Shown: positions 26,016 to 38,193 of the stretch, piece after piece
Position numbering within the stretch: position 1 is the stretch's first letter
Layout: each line of letters starts with the position of its first letter
Assembly: GCA_034769895.1 (NCBI GenBank)
Contig: CM068367.1
Span: 119,511,927-119,575,926, forward strand
Direction of reading: 5' to 3'
Origin: Magicicada septendecula
Taxonomy: Eukaryota; Arthropoda; Insecta; Hemiptera; Cicadidae
DNA length: 64,000 nucleotides
Notes under the pieces: model-generated
Databases searched by the model: none
The model's input: the letters and a program-made list of their open reading frames with translations, nothing else
Told to the model about the DNA's origin: nothing
Program-made: the position numbers and the translations under genes

Positions 26016-26187
26016 ATATTAGAAAAAAACCTTTTGTTGTTACAGAATTCCAAAAATCCCCAGCACAAAGGATGATTTTTCTCAGTTTTAAATACTCCAG
26101 CAGGTCCTCCAATTTGACACTTAATGTTGTTGAATCTACAGGCATCTTTCACACCAACTAAACACGCATCAACATACTTCAGATAAC
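26016..26187 (-). CDS. Idua: Alpha-L-iduronidase, internal exon
   Basis: The exon is 172 nt; the acceptor is TTTTCAG above 26187 and the donor GTGTAT below 26016. It encodes GYLKYVDACLVGVKDA...IGGPAGVF...CWGFLEFCNNKRFFSN, matching mammalian IDUA GFLNYYDACSEGL...LGGPGDSF...WGLLRHCHDGTNFF. Its first two bases complete the codon begun by the ACA G end of exon 51071-51166, and its last two (AT) complete to Met with the next exon. The GTGTAT donor is less canonical but keeps the frame exactly. The intron to the next exon (20492-26015) is 5.5 kb. Confidence 0.92.
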
Positions 26188-26365
26188 CTGAAAATCAACA
26201 AAAATTCTATAATTACCACAGTAACTGACAAATTAATAATGCAGATGTTGAGGCATGTATGATATACTTTTTTAAACAGCAATTCTCAGGATTTTGTTGT
26301 CCATGACGTGTCTGTTGATTAACTAATTATAAATATATAACTACTGACTCCGATCACTAATTTTA

Positions 26366-27527
26366 CTTCCATATTCCTTAAGGAATGGAAGTATGGTAAT
26401 GGCAAAAAAAATCGTGTTCGAGATTATTGCAGATTCTGATTCTACTACACTCAAAACATGAAAAAAAGTCGTTTTCCGAAAAGTGTCTGTGTGTGTGTCT
26501 GTGTGTATCTGTAGATTTTTTTTCTATGGCAAACGATAACTGCCGCAAATTCAAACAGAATCAAATAATTTTTTGCATACAGCTCTGATTTGTAGAGTAC
26601 TCGCGACCTATTGTTTTTGGTGAAGATCGGTTGAGGGAAAGGGGTAGTTTACCTGCAACAGTTTTTTTTTATCAAGGGAAATTTTTTTTTTTCAAAAACG
26701 ATAACAGCCGCAAATTCAAACAGAATCAAATAATGTTTCGTATACAGCCCTGAATTGTAGAGTTCTCAAGACCTATTGTTTTTGGTGAAGATCGGTTAAG
26801 GGAAAGGGGTAGTTTACCTGTAACGTTTTATGTTTTAACAAGGGTATTTCCTATGGCAAACGATAACAGCCGCAAATTCAAACAGAATCAAAAGATTATT
26901 TGCATACAGCCCTAAATTGTAGAGTTCTCAAGACCTATTGTTTTTGGTGAAGATCGGTTGAGGGAAAGGGGTAGTTTACCTGCAACGTTTTTTTAACAAG
27001 GGTATTTTCTATGGCAAATGATAACAGCCGCAAATTCAAACAGAATCAAATAATGTTTTGCATACAGCCCTGACTTGTAGAGTACTCAAGACCTATTGTT
27101 TTTGGTGAAGATCGGTTAAGGGGAAGAGGTAGTTTACCTGCAACATTTTTTTATCAAGCGTATTTTCTATGGCAAACTATAACTGCAGCAAATTCAAACA
27201 GAATCAAATAATTTTTTGCATACGTCCCTGAATTGTAGAGGTCTCAAGGACTTTTGATTTTGGTGAAGATCGGTTAAGGGGAAGGGGTAGTTTACCTGCA
27301 ACCTTTTACGTTTTAACAAGAGTAAAGTACTTGAAAATTTATTTAAACTTTTTCAAACAATGGTAATTGTTAAAAATAAAATAATTTTGTTGCCAGGCAA
27401 TAAAATTAAAATTTTTTCATTTTAATGTAAATCATGTATAAGAGAAAATATATCGCGCTTGGCAGGCGATATTAAGATTTAAATATAAATCTTAGAATAT
27501 GGAAGTCATGTATGGTTCTCCATACCG
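26366..27527 (+). mobile_element. Minisatellite-bearing non-autonomous element, Helentron-associated (HINE)-like
   Basis: It interrupts the foldback arm between ACTAATTTT and ATTTTTTTATTGG, with ATTTT on both sides. Subterminal inverted repeats CTTCCATATTC (26367) and its mirror (about 27495) sit near the ends. Five repeats of about 160 bp fill the middle. The right end has a hairpin GTATGG-TTCT-CCATAC. Subterminal inverted repeats, a central minisatellite, a 3' hairpin and insertion in T-rich sites are traits of Helentron-derived elements. No rep/helicase is present, so the class is an inference. Confidence 0.5.
26520..27320 (+). repeat. Minisatellite, five copies of about 160 bp
   Basis: Unit starts (CTATGGCAAACGATAACNGC) are at about 26523, 26690, 26852, 27010 and 27166. 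Every unit contains AAATTCAAACAGAATCAAA, a CAAGACCTATTGTTTTTGG-like word and GGTAGTTTACCTGCAAC. Units are about 85-95% alike by eye, differing mostly in T-runs. Confidence 0.9.
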
Positions 27528-27608
27528 ATTTTTTTATTGGTAAAAATATAAAACTTTGCCTTATAGCCTGAACTAGTTGTTGCTTATTACAAGCTTATTT
27601 TACACCAT

Positions 27609-27641
27609 CTGATGAAGCTTGTAATAAGTGAAACCTAGTTC
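27609..27641 (+). ncRNA. Hammerhead-like core in the foldback
   Basis: CTGATGA, then a hairpin (CTT/AAG), GAAA and CCTAGTTC appear in hammerhead order. The stem II and stem III pairing is imperfect. The mirrored left arm at 27566-27595 has lost the core. Confidence 0.4.
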
Positions 27642-27728
27642 AGACTACAAGGTAAAAGTTCACATTTTTACCAATAAAAAATTAGTGATCTGAGTCAGTA
27701 GTTACATATTTATAATTAGCAATTCTCA

Positions 27729-28438
27729 AACTTTGAGATGTAACTCATGGAGGAGTGCAAGGAATCTCGAAATAGGCATAAAATAATTTACCTCTGAACA
27801 AGCTATAGTTTGAATATTAACCTAAACTCTTATTTGTAAGCTTTTGTAATTGTCTTTATTAAGAATAACATCATTTTAGCATAGACTAAGTACTTTAATG
27901 ACATATGAAAATTAATTTACAGTGGTTACTGATGTAACACAACTATAGACTTAAGAAAACAGGAAATTTTGGCTGCATGAAAGTATTAAAGGTAAGGCTG
28001 CTATAGAAATAATGAATCTTTTGTAGAAAAGAGAATTCCTGGAACAGGCATAACAGACAGCAATGATTTATTCTCAAGTTGTTCTTTATCACAGTTAATA
28101 GAGGTCGGACAGTGAAAATTGAACGCTAAGGTCTCGATGCGTAGTAGACAAACGCCTCGCTGCGAGGCTAACAAAATTTTCTTTCAGTTCGCACATGCGC
28201 AGAATAGTTTTGTGCAGTGTTTCGGAATGTGCACATCGGGCTTTGCAAACGTGGTGTATAGTCATTTACAAATTATAATGTGACGACAAAACTATTTGTG
28301 TTAATCAGTGAAATTAGTTGTAGGCTACCTATTTACATTTTATTAGAGAATGTATTATTATATTTTAGAAAAATGTTAATAAACTCTTTCATAATTGCGC
28401 GTATATGTTTTAAATATTAGTGTGAAACGTACATTAAT
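27729..28438. other. Intronic DNA and 5' flank of the DD82E transposon
   Basis: A GC-richer patch at 28100-28260 (GGTCGGACAGTG... and CGCCTCGCTGCGAGG, a small hairpin) is probably the transposon's 5' end or promoter. I could not find its terminal inverted repeat partner downstream. Confidence 0.4.
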
Positions 28439-29836
28439 ATGTCCCCCAAAAGTTCCAAATTGAGTTCAAAAACTCTGCATAGAGTGAGGTGGTGTGGAAT
28501 GTGTATAATTTCATGAAGAGTGAGGCTGAAAGTGGGAAACCTCTCTTAGATTTCCATAAAGTACAAGAGCATGTTGCAAAAGCGACGGGTATTTCTCATA
28601 GCTCCGTAAGGAGAATAATAAAGGAAGGTCAGCAGCTACACAGTCCAGATGCAGAAGCGGGAATGTCATTTAGCACACCGCGAAAGAAACACCGCGTTCG
28701 TAAACCTATAACCGGGCTTGACGATTTTGATAAAGGTGTAATTAGGAGAACAGTTCGGAATTTTTACATTGAAGAAAAGTGTCTCCCAATGGTAAAAAAG
28801 CTGTTAGAAAAATTAAAAGAATCTATCAACTTTAAAGGGAGCAGTAGTAGCCTAAAAATTATCTTGAAGGAAATAGGCTTTAGATGGGTAAAAACTAAAA
28901 ATAATCGACCTTTGTTAACAGAAATTCACAAAATAAGAGCTATGAGAATACATTATTTACAAAACATACAAAAATTTAGAGAAGAAGGCAGAACCGTAGT
29001 ATATCAGGACAAAACATATATTCATAGCAGCCACACACTTCCGTACACCTGGAACGATCAGATTCAGCCTGGTGCCTACGCTGTTCCAGTTGCGAAAGGA
29101 CAAAGATTAATTATTGTTCACGCCGGCAGTCAATACGGGTTTGTTCCAAACGCACTGCTGGTTTTTAAATCTAACCAAAAGACACGAGATTACCACGATA
29201 ACATGAACGCTGACAACTACAGACATTGGATTGAAGAAAAATTGGTCCCGAATTTGCCCGCCAACAGTGTGTTGGTAATTGACAATGCCAGCGATCATAA
29301 TGCACAGCTAGAAAAAACACCTAAGTCTAATTCTACGAAACGTGATATGCAAGACTGGCTAACACGACACGCAATACCATTCCGTCCTGATATGGTTAAA
29401 GCACAACTTTATGAAGTTGTTAAAATGTATAAATCAAACTTTAAAACATACTTAATAGATCAAATTCTGCAAAGCAGAGGACATTTAGTTTTAAGGCATC
29501 CCCCTTACCACCCTGAACTAAATCCTATAGAGATGATGTGGTCAGAAATTAAGCGAGGTGTTGCTGAAAAAATGTAACGTTTAATTTAAATGATGTGAAA
29601 AACTTATGTGAAGAAAAAATTTCAACTGTGACTGCTGACGATTGGGAAAAAAGATGCAAACATGTAGAAAGCATTGAAAAAGAATATCTGGAAAAGGAAG
29701 CTATTGTTGATGAAACAGTACACCGCTTCATAATTAGTCTTGGAGGAGAGAGAGTACTTCAGACAGTTCCGACGACTTTGCTGAAGAGGAAGATGGTAAT
29801 ATCTCTGGAATACACGTATTGCCTGACAGCGACTGA
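28439..29836 (+). pseudogene. IS630/Tc1-mariner superfamily transposase, DD82E type
   Basis: The main frame 28489-29577 encodes an N-terminal helix-turn-helix region (GISHSSVRRIIKEG), then the DDE domain with YQDKTYIHSSH, SVLVIDNASDHN and HPELNPIEMMWSEIKR. Counting residues, 82 separate the second Asp from the Glu, so it is DD82E, a spacing I recall being named Sailor. ATG at 28439 (MSPKSSKLSSKTLHRV) precedes the main frame in another phase. After 29577 the protein continues in a second phase (NLCEEKISTVTADDWEKR, VETVHRFI-like) and ends with an acidic SSDDFAEEEDG tail in a third. About three frameshifts make it inactive. A sister remnant is at 22345-23102. Confidence 0.85.
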
Positions 29837-29979
29837 AAACTTCCTTCAAACATAAGTACTGTACAATAGTTTTTGTAGTTAAATAACTCCAATATTATTT
29901 TTTAAATGTAGTACAAATTTTTATATTTAATTAAATATAATAATTAATATTGCTCAGTTATTCTTGTTTATATTTTTTA

Positions 29980-30159
29980 TTATTATTAATAAATAATACT
30001 TTCTTACAATATATTTTTTGAATATATAACACTATTTCGATAGTATAAATTATCATCATCAAAACTATGATGATAGTTTATACTATCGAAACAGTGCCTT
30101 ATTAAAAAAATACAAAAAAATATATTCTTGTAAGAAAAGTTGTATTTATTGTTAATAAT
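29980..30159. repeat. 180-bp palindrome (MITE-like foldback)
   Basis: Arms of about 85 bp face each other. TTTCGATAGTATAAATTATC is mirrored by GATAGTTTATACTATCGAAA, and the outer parts ACTTTCTTACA and TGTAAGAAAAGT also pair. It has no coding capacity. The family is unknown; it may be a derivative of the adjacent transposon. Confidence 0.75.
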
Positions 30160-31725
30160 ATTAAAAAAATTATTAAATATGAATAACTCAAAATGTTCTC
30201 GAATTTATAATTTTAAAATAAATTTAGGTTACGTACATTAAAAACAACGCAACTAACAAATATATCAAAAACTGTAAATAACTGTTTTCAAAGTAATGAG
30301 TACATGTATGTAGTACTATGTTACATATACTAAGTAACATCAGTGATGTTAAGTAACAAAATAGATAAAGTTAAAATGTAAATAGATTTCTGGCAAGAAC
30401 ATCATAAGCGTGCAAGTTTTGTTTTGAAGGGACTGTACGTGTTACACTGTTATCGCATACTCTCCTCTCTCGAGTACTTTTTGAGTGGGGGTAATTCATA
30501 CATTGGGTCTGCGCCGATTACTGTTCAGGAATCACTGGCGGGCCTATAATTGTGGCATGTGTCATCAACACACAAGGTCAAGTTTCTTTATTTATATTTG
30601 CTCATTTATTTACTCATATAGAATGAAGCTCATAATAAACAACATTGTATAAGTAGCACAAATTAAATCTCACATGCTGGTAGCATTGACAAAATTAGCT
30701 AAACCACACTGTACCACCATAAGCTGCTCTCACACCATATGAAAACAGTAAAAACAAATGCAGAGAAGTTTGCAAAAGTGACAGGCATTGTGAAGTGTAC
30801 AAAACAGAGAAGAAATTTCATAAAACTGATTATTAGATAGAATAATTAGAGTACACAATGAAAGATTAATTAAAGCATCCATGAGATAGAATCCACAGGG
30901 AAACCAGAAAAACTGCAGAAAAAAAATTATGAAATACATGGAAAGTCGTGTGTATCCAATGTGTTAAATAAAATAAGACTGTAAAACTCTTGACATCACC
31001 CCAGCAAAAACAGAGGAAGGCCTCGGTCATCAGTGAATACTCAATCAGCTGAAGCAAATTTGCTTCTGCACCGGAAAAGTGTGACAAGATAGACTTGTTA
31101 CCATACATCCCTCCAATACACCACAACTTTTGGCGAGACCACACAACATGAACAGATGATGAGCAGGACAGACCAAACACTGAGGAGTAAGCAAATCAGC
31201 TGGTGATGAAATTAGTTCTATAAACTCAAACTGATTTTTCAGAATTTAATAAAACAAAGTTGTGTTTGAATTATAATATAACGTTTTGTAAATTAAATTA
31301 AAATTTACAAGCTTCTAAATTTTTCTTTTACCCTTAAGTACAAGTTGAAAAACAGGATAGTAAAAAAAAATGTAAAAGTAATTGTGACATATCAGTAAAT
31401 AAAATTTGCATACCAAGTAGGGATATATTTTATTCGTGTCATCATACATATAGCCTTTTTAAACTATTACAATTTTTTTTTAATTTAACTTCTAAGATAA
31501 CAACTCTTTTACCATGTTTCAGTGCTTCATAAAATATTTCAATTGCTTACGATTTTTTGGTTGTTTTTACTTGAAACTGTGCAAATCAGAGCAAAATCAA
31601 ACAATTCTAGAGTTTTCAATAAACTCACGATGCAAAATGCTTAATTCCTGATTACTAAATTTGACTTATGCTACGCGGCAACCTTGTTTTTAAGAGTTTT
31701 GTGTTTCTGTGTGTGTAATATATAT
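30160..31725. other. Intronic stretch, no gene seen
   Basis: AT-rich, except for a GC-richer patch at 30415-30570 whose TIR-like relation to 28100 I could not confirm. No exon of iduronidase and no known repeat are recognised. Confidence 0.4.
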
Positions 31726-31897
31726 TGTGACAATACAAGCATATGCTATAATGTGCATGTATTAAATAAAATAAATATTTAAATTAATTTTAGTAATATG
31801 TAATAGACAAGCAGGTGTGAAATTGAAAGCTGAATTATGAACAGGAATCAACAGGAAAGATCACGCGATTGCCGCTGAGAGCGTGTACACAAGTAAA

Positions 31898-31898
<1 letters not shown>

Positions 31899-31950
<52 letters not shown>
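31899..31950. repeat. (TG)n microsatellite
   Basis: TG repeats with one interruption. Confidence 0.95.
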
Positions 31951-32391
31951 AGGCCTGTTCAAGCCTGAAAGTTTGCAATTCCACCCCAAATAGATACTAA
32001 ATTAAAGTTTTATTTAATTATAAGCAAAGTGTAAATATTAGAAAGATTGTAAAGACTTCTAAAAATGCATAAAAATCAGACACATGTGCAGTGCGAATTC
32101 TATGTAATTATGACGTTCAGTGCGAATTCTGTGCGATTTTTAGAGCATAGTAATTACACTAACGATGCGATCATTATGATAATTATGTATAATATGTGTA
32201 ATTGAATCAGACAATGTTAGATCACTTTGAAATCCGCATTAGACATTGCGATTGGCAAAAATGTGCGAATATGTGAAATTGGACGATGGTGGGGGGACTG
32301 ACGCCACTGACAGCTTCTGACCTGTAGAATCCTGTGACGACAGGTGTGGTTTTTTTTGGTGAACATAAATACGAGCCCAGGAGAGCCAAAT

Positions 32392-32560
32392 TTACTCTTC
32401 AATCAGTCTTCAGTAGTGGCGGTACGCTATGTCCGTCAGCGACGAGAATTTTTAATTACTCTTCAATCAGTTTTAAATTGCAGCGGTAAGCTCTGTCCAT
32501 CAGAGACGCAAATTTTAATTACTTCAGACATAGCTGGACGCTATGTCCAATATCGACAAT
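32392..32560 (+). repeat. Degenerate tandem repeat of about 65-70 bp
   Basis: TTACTCTTCAATCAGT at 32392 and 32457, and TACGCTATGTCCGTCAGCGACG-type words at 32420, 32485 and 32535, form about 2.5 diverged units downstream of the TATA-like ATAAATA. Confidence 0.6.
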
Positions 32561-33973
32561 TGTTTATAAACTGTAAAGTCTAACGGACAATACGTTAGTT
32601 CAAGTAATAAAAAAAAACAGTAACTACAATTATCGGATGTTGACAAACAGTCAACAACTACAAACATCAACACTCTAGACAAATGGCGAGAGAACATCGA
32701 GCAGAGGAACGATATGCAGAGCAATAGAGGCGGTTAATAGAACAACAGTAGCTGATTCAGAGCAACACATCATTCCATTCTACAGCCAGCAGATGGGACC
32801 ATGAAGGACGAGTGACTGGAGGACGACCAGTGGAATCAGAAAACGCAAGAAGACATCCAGTAGGAGAGGACCGACAGATCACTGGAGGACATGGGTACAA
32901 TCTGCAGAATTGAGGTGATGAAAAATCAATTTATAATTATAAAAGAATAGAGACACTGAAAAGACATTAATTAAACAATTTTAAATTAAAGAAAAATTAT
33001 GTAGATAGAGATAAGAGAATGTAATTTAACTATAGTAAGAATTTTCTTTAATGATTACCAATTAAGGTAAAGATAATTTAAATCCTTGCTTGGAGGATTA
33101 ACAATTGATTTAATAATTTTAATTTTTCATTGAAAGCGTATAAAGTAAAGTAGTTGGAAATATAGAAGAAGACTAACGATTCGATTAGTTTATTTAAAAT
33201 GTTATAAAGCCTTAAGATGTATGCCAAGCATACAATAATAATGTAAATAAGAACAAATTTATAAAGCACACATTCAGACTGAGTAGTCGAGAATTTATAG
33301 TGTAACGAAGAAATGTTTAACATAGAGTTTTGCTAATATAAGATATAAGATTTATTTTTATGATGAATGTACGGCAACAAAGAAACATTGAAACAGTTGA
33401 TAATGAATATTTTATGGCGAAGTAAATATTATCATATATTTTATTTTTTATTTTTTGTTTGAATAAAGAAATGAAAACATGTTACAATTCATAAAAGGAC
33501 TACTCTTATTATGATTACACCTGAACTCCAATTATACATACACATTATCAGTAATGTTGTATGAGCTATACCACTACACAATTTAGATAACATTTAATTA
33601 ATACATTGTGTCGTTGTATAATTTTGGCATCCCAAGAACGTGGGGCTCCTCAAACACAAATAAATTTGTATTTACAACCTGCATACACAAAATGTATCGT
33701 TGTAATATGTAGGGTACATATAACTGAAGAAATTACAAATTTTACTGAAATGCCTAGTACTCTTTCCATATGTAGAACCAAATGCTTGAGAAGCATTATC
33801 ATTAATATAAAAAAGTCCATGAAGGTGTACTGTTATGTTAAATATAAATTATGTAAGGTATCTACTGAGACATTACAATACACATATCTTTCAATATAAA
33901 TTGAGACAATCCAAGACAAAATATATACATTTTTAAATTAAAAGATGAATAATTTGAACTTTTTTTATAATAC

Positions 33974-36900
33974 TGTAACGTAACTTACAACGAGTGAGTT
34001 ATTGAGTGTAGGGTTTTTTATTTTTAATTAATTTAAAAATTTTTATTTAGTAGTAGACTCTTCTTCACTCCTCACGTTGTAATGTAAACATCGATGATTA
34101 GGGTTGTTTAGTAAATGATTGAATTAGTAATGTTTAAATTTAAATTAATGTTTATGTTTGAAAAGGATTATAATCACTAATATCTTGCTGTATTCACCTC
34201 CCCACTTACCATCCGTGAACGTCTTCGATCTTCTTAATGGGTTGTTCTATCTCACTGGAAATACATTAATAACACACAAAATACTTTGTCTGGATATCAA
34301 CATATACACATTAAACAAAAATGATAATGATACTCAATTGTGAATTGAATATTCAAATATTGACCGCTTGAATATTGCCGCCACCTTGTGAAACAATTGT
34401 TTCTAAAATGTAAATTATTTGTACCTATTTTAATAGAAATAAAGACTCTCTGTTCACTGGTAACAAATTGAGGTGTTTATTAACATTAGTGAAATTCAAC
34501 GAAATCCCTTTTTAAAACAATTACTAATAATTTTTAAAACAACAAAGTTAATTAGTTTCTGAAACTTCTTCAGCTCAGGGCTGGTAACACTGGTACAATG
34601 TACAATAATATGGTAATTTAGGTTATGTTTATTTTGGTTATAAGCATTACCAAATTTCATGAATCCTTTGATGCAAGATACAAAGATGTTTTATTAAACA
34701 ACATTTATTCATATATTATAATTAAAAAGACAAAAAATTAAAAATCATTAACCTCAATACAATAGTCAAATTATCGTACTATCGTACGGCAGGTGTGATG
34801 CATTCTGATGCTAAAAGCTGTGTACACGTGTTATTAACGTTACCCTATTAAAACAATGTTACTGGTTTAACTATTATTATTATGAACTGGAATTGATAAA
34901 AAAAACGAAAAACTCTTATTATCGAGTCTATTCACAAGCTTATTATTCATGACAGAAGTGACTCTCTGTTGGCAAACAAATGTGTGTTGGTTATAGGTTA
35001 ATTTTCCTATAGAGAGAGTAAGTTAACAAATAGAATAATTAATATTATAGAAATCTTAATACTATCTTCACAAACACATTATTTATTTGTAATTAGATGT
35101 ATAATTAACGGTAATGATTGTTCTCGCATATTAAATTATTGTTTTTCAAGTACTGCTGAAATCGTAGTCAAGCAAGCGACTATATTTTACAAGTAATGGT
35201 TTGCGGTATAAATTATTAATTCCGCTTCTATTATTATTATTTAAACATGAATATTAAAATATTTTGATTAAATATCATCATTAAATCAGACGAGAACTTT
35301 TATTCATTTAACCTGATAATAATTCATCGTTTGCTAGCTAACCATGCATAGTGTGTTTGCTTGGCTAGCATAGTCGACTATAATTTTCGTTAACCAACGA
35401 ATATTATTTTGTCATTTTATTTTAAAAATTGTTAACGTATAATACTCCCTGCATCTTTTCACTTAACATGGCCTTTATTATACACTGGCCATGTTTTTAT
35501 TAATTCACTGTATCACTCACAACACTGTCACACGATAAAAAATTGGTGTTCAGGTGAGGTTAGTTATGACTATATACGCGCACATTTTAAAATATTTTCC
35601 TAGAGGACTGTCACAGGCTCCGCTCGCATCGGTGGCTGGAAGACAATTAGTTCCTCTCATCAAAGCTTCTGCTCTCGTCTGGTAAAATCAGATCATCCTA
35701 TTGGCTTAGAATGCGGTACTCTCTACCCCAAATGCCTTTGTTAAATTAAAATTTTAATTTTTAGTGTCTACGCTTTGGGTTCGAGACTCAGCTATGACGC
35801 GTTCCTTTCCAATCGGAAATGACAGAAAATCTTATAATATTCATAAGTTTCTTATTAATAGTCTGATTGTCATTTGGATAGTTGCATTGTTTTGCGGATA
35901 CTTGTGTCTTTAATTTAAGTCCAAACAAGTAATAATTCCGTCCATTAATAACTCACTTCACTTTATTCAAAATTCATATAGTGGCTCTTAATAAAAATAA
36001 GTTTTTTCCACTATATTTTGGTGTAATTATATCTTAATGCTTATGATTAAATGTCTGGAGTCCATTTCTCTTATACTCTAATACATAATATTAACATATC
36101 TGTGATTTAAGCAAAATGTGCTTATGGCGTACAAGCCATCTATGTCCAAATGTTTATATTTGCTTACATCACCATTATTCCTTATGCTACTACATATCTT
36201 TGGTACTATAATGTTATTTGATACACTTACATACATTTGCTAATACTTTATTTCGGTGAATGTTATCTTATTTACATATATAGCATTGTTTAAAATACAT
36301 TATGCTCTTATATCGCCATTCTGTCACTCTTATTTAGTTATTTTTACCACATATTATATGCATTGTTGATAATTAAATTGTGTACAAATGTTGTACATGG
36401 TCTGTTTAGTGGACTTACTAACTTTTTGTTAGCTGAAATTTCTTTAAGTTACTGTATGATGGTTGTTTACACCTAGTCCTATGATTACAGTTAGTTAGTT
36501 TATTAAATTCCAGTTATTAAATTACTTGTACAATGATTGTGAGGTATTCTCATAGTTGTATTGAACATTCCTCTAACTATTGGTAAACTTTCTTACTCTC
36601 TCTTTACAAGTTTTGTTAAGGTTTTTTTATTAACCCTATGGTCACATGGGATTTTGTCTAATTGGTTTATTGTTATTATAAATAATCTGACTCATATAGT
36701 TGTGTTTTTCAGTTCATATGGTATTCATTGTCTTACACATTTATTCTTATTTGGTCTCTGTATGAAACAATTATTGATAACTACTTTATCTAATTATTGT
36801 GTATGATTTTATGTTGTAGGTCCAGTTCAGGTGAGGTATGTGTCACTTAGTTGGCAACAATATGCTTCTTACTTTATTCAGTATTCATCTTAAATACTGT

Positions 36901-38193
36901 CGTGTCATTATGGCATGTTACTATAATTGTTTATTACTATGTTTTGCACATATTGTACACATTTTACACTATATGTTTATACAATAATACTTGGTTTTTT
37001 ATCTAACTATGTTACACATTTTGGTGGGTTGTATCTTGGCTTGTATGCATTGATTTGTTTCTTTTCAACAACTTAGTTTGTTTACTACTTATTGGCTTTA
37101 ACATTTATCTACATTTTGTCCTGTGTTACTATGACATTCAGGCACATTCCATATTAAGGATTACAAAGCTTTTATCATTGATCTCTTTGAGCAATTATTT
37201 CTCTTTTCAGTATCATTAAATTGGTGGTCTTACTGAGTATATTTGTGGTTTTACAATCTTGGATTACAATTGGTACACTAATTGTTTGTGTATTTCACTT
37301 GATAACCGTTGATCTTTTCACTTATTAATCTTTATTCACTTCCCTCAGTTATAAACACTTCACTAATATTGTCTGTGTTGCTTATTTGGGGTTAGTGTTA
37401 TTACATTATTTATTGTTGCACTTATATAAAGTATTCACTGTTATTGTTTGTGATCACTTATTAAGGTTCAACACTTGGTTTTTTATTATACTGGTTTCAC
37501 TATGTCCTTCTTTGATGGGTAGTTTTTTATTACTACTAATCTTATAATTATTACTCTTATTCTGGTTATTATATTAATTGTGGTGCTTTCCATATTTTGG
37601 AAATGTTGATGTCTTGTTCTGGTCATACATAATCTTCATTCTTCATGGTACATTTCTTCTTCTTCTTCTTCTTCTTCTTCTGGTTATTCAACTGTTTCTT
37701 CTTCATGTTAATTGTTTGTCATTTGTGATGCTTTTCTTGGTTACTCACTATTTGTGATAACTCATGTTCATTTAACATAGTTATATTCTTCCACATTTTC
37801 ACTCACTATTATGATAATCATTGTCTTATATTTATCTCACTATTATGACAAATTAGTCTATTTTCTCACTATGATAATTGCATTTGATATGTCTCTTCCT
37901 TATGATGATAGTCACTTTCGGCATATCCCCTCACTATTTTGATCTATTGGGCCTAGATGCTAACGTATTATATCGATTCATTGTATTCTCTCTTTCTTCT
38001 TTATATTTGATGATATATTCTTATGACTCTTCTTTCTTCTTCGTTGGGTTGCTTTAATATTATTTATTTATAGATACACTTTTGATTTTCATACTTCTGT
38101 TCCTTCTTCCATGCTTGATGAAATATGCTTATGGTACTCTTTCATTTGACGTATTATATATTTTTTATGTAACCGTTATTTTGATACGTTACA
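33974..38193 (-). repeat. 3' LTR of element C
   Basis: This is a 4220-bp LTR, ends TGTAAC and GTTACA on the plus strand. U3 (the right half on plus) is strongly pyrimidine-rich on plus. TCTTCTTCTTCTTC lies near 37660. It is repeated at 45283-50912 with very few differences. Next to its inner end is the purine-rich tract read as GGAAGGCATA on the minus strand (38194-38207). Confidence 0.94.

Larger units (their letters stand above)
26289..27717. mobile_element. Penelope-type inverted pLTR foldback, interrupted by a Helentron-like element
   Basis: A perfect 11-bp target duplication AGCAATTCTCA flanks it at 26278-26288 and 27718-27728. After a one-sided leader of about 32 bp (GGATTTTGTTGTCCATGACG...), the left arm begins AATTATAAATATATAACTAC and its mirror ends the element at 27717. 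The inner halves of the arms face each other at 27529-27690 (GGTAAAAAT...CTGAACTAG...TTATTACAAGCTT and mirror). The left arm is split by 26366-27527. Without that insert the element is about 260 bp with no coding capacity. It shares leader and arm words with 21503-25472. Confidence 0.75.
31726..33486 (+). mobile_element. Possible solo LTR or retroelement promoter fossil
   Basis: Bases 31726 (TGTGACAATAC) to 33486 (ATGTTACA) have LTR-like ends. ATAAATA at 32365 is followed about 30 bases later by TCAGTC initiators, and AATAAA at 33462 lies just before the end. Three degenerate repeats of about 65-70 bp follow the start region (32392-32560), and a (TG)n run is at 31899-31950. No matching second copy or target duplication was found. 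Confidence 0.35.

Noticed and set aside
26520-27320. CRISPR-like array
   Set aside because: The 160-bp units are nearly identical throughout with no short-repeat/variable-spacer pattern, and the genome is eukaryotic.
34158-34343. 61-codon frame present again at 45424-45651
   Set aside because: The repetition only reflects the two LTR copies of element C; no domain is seen.
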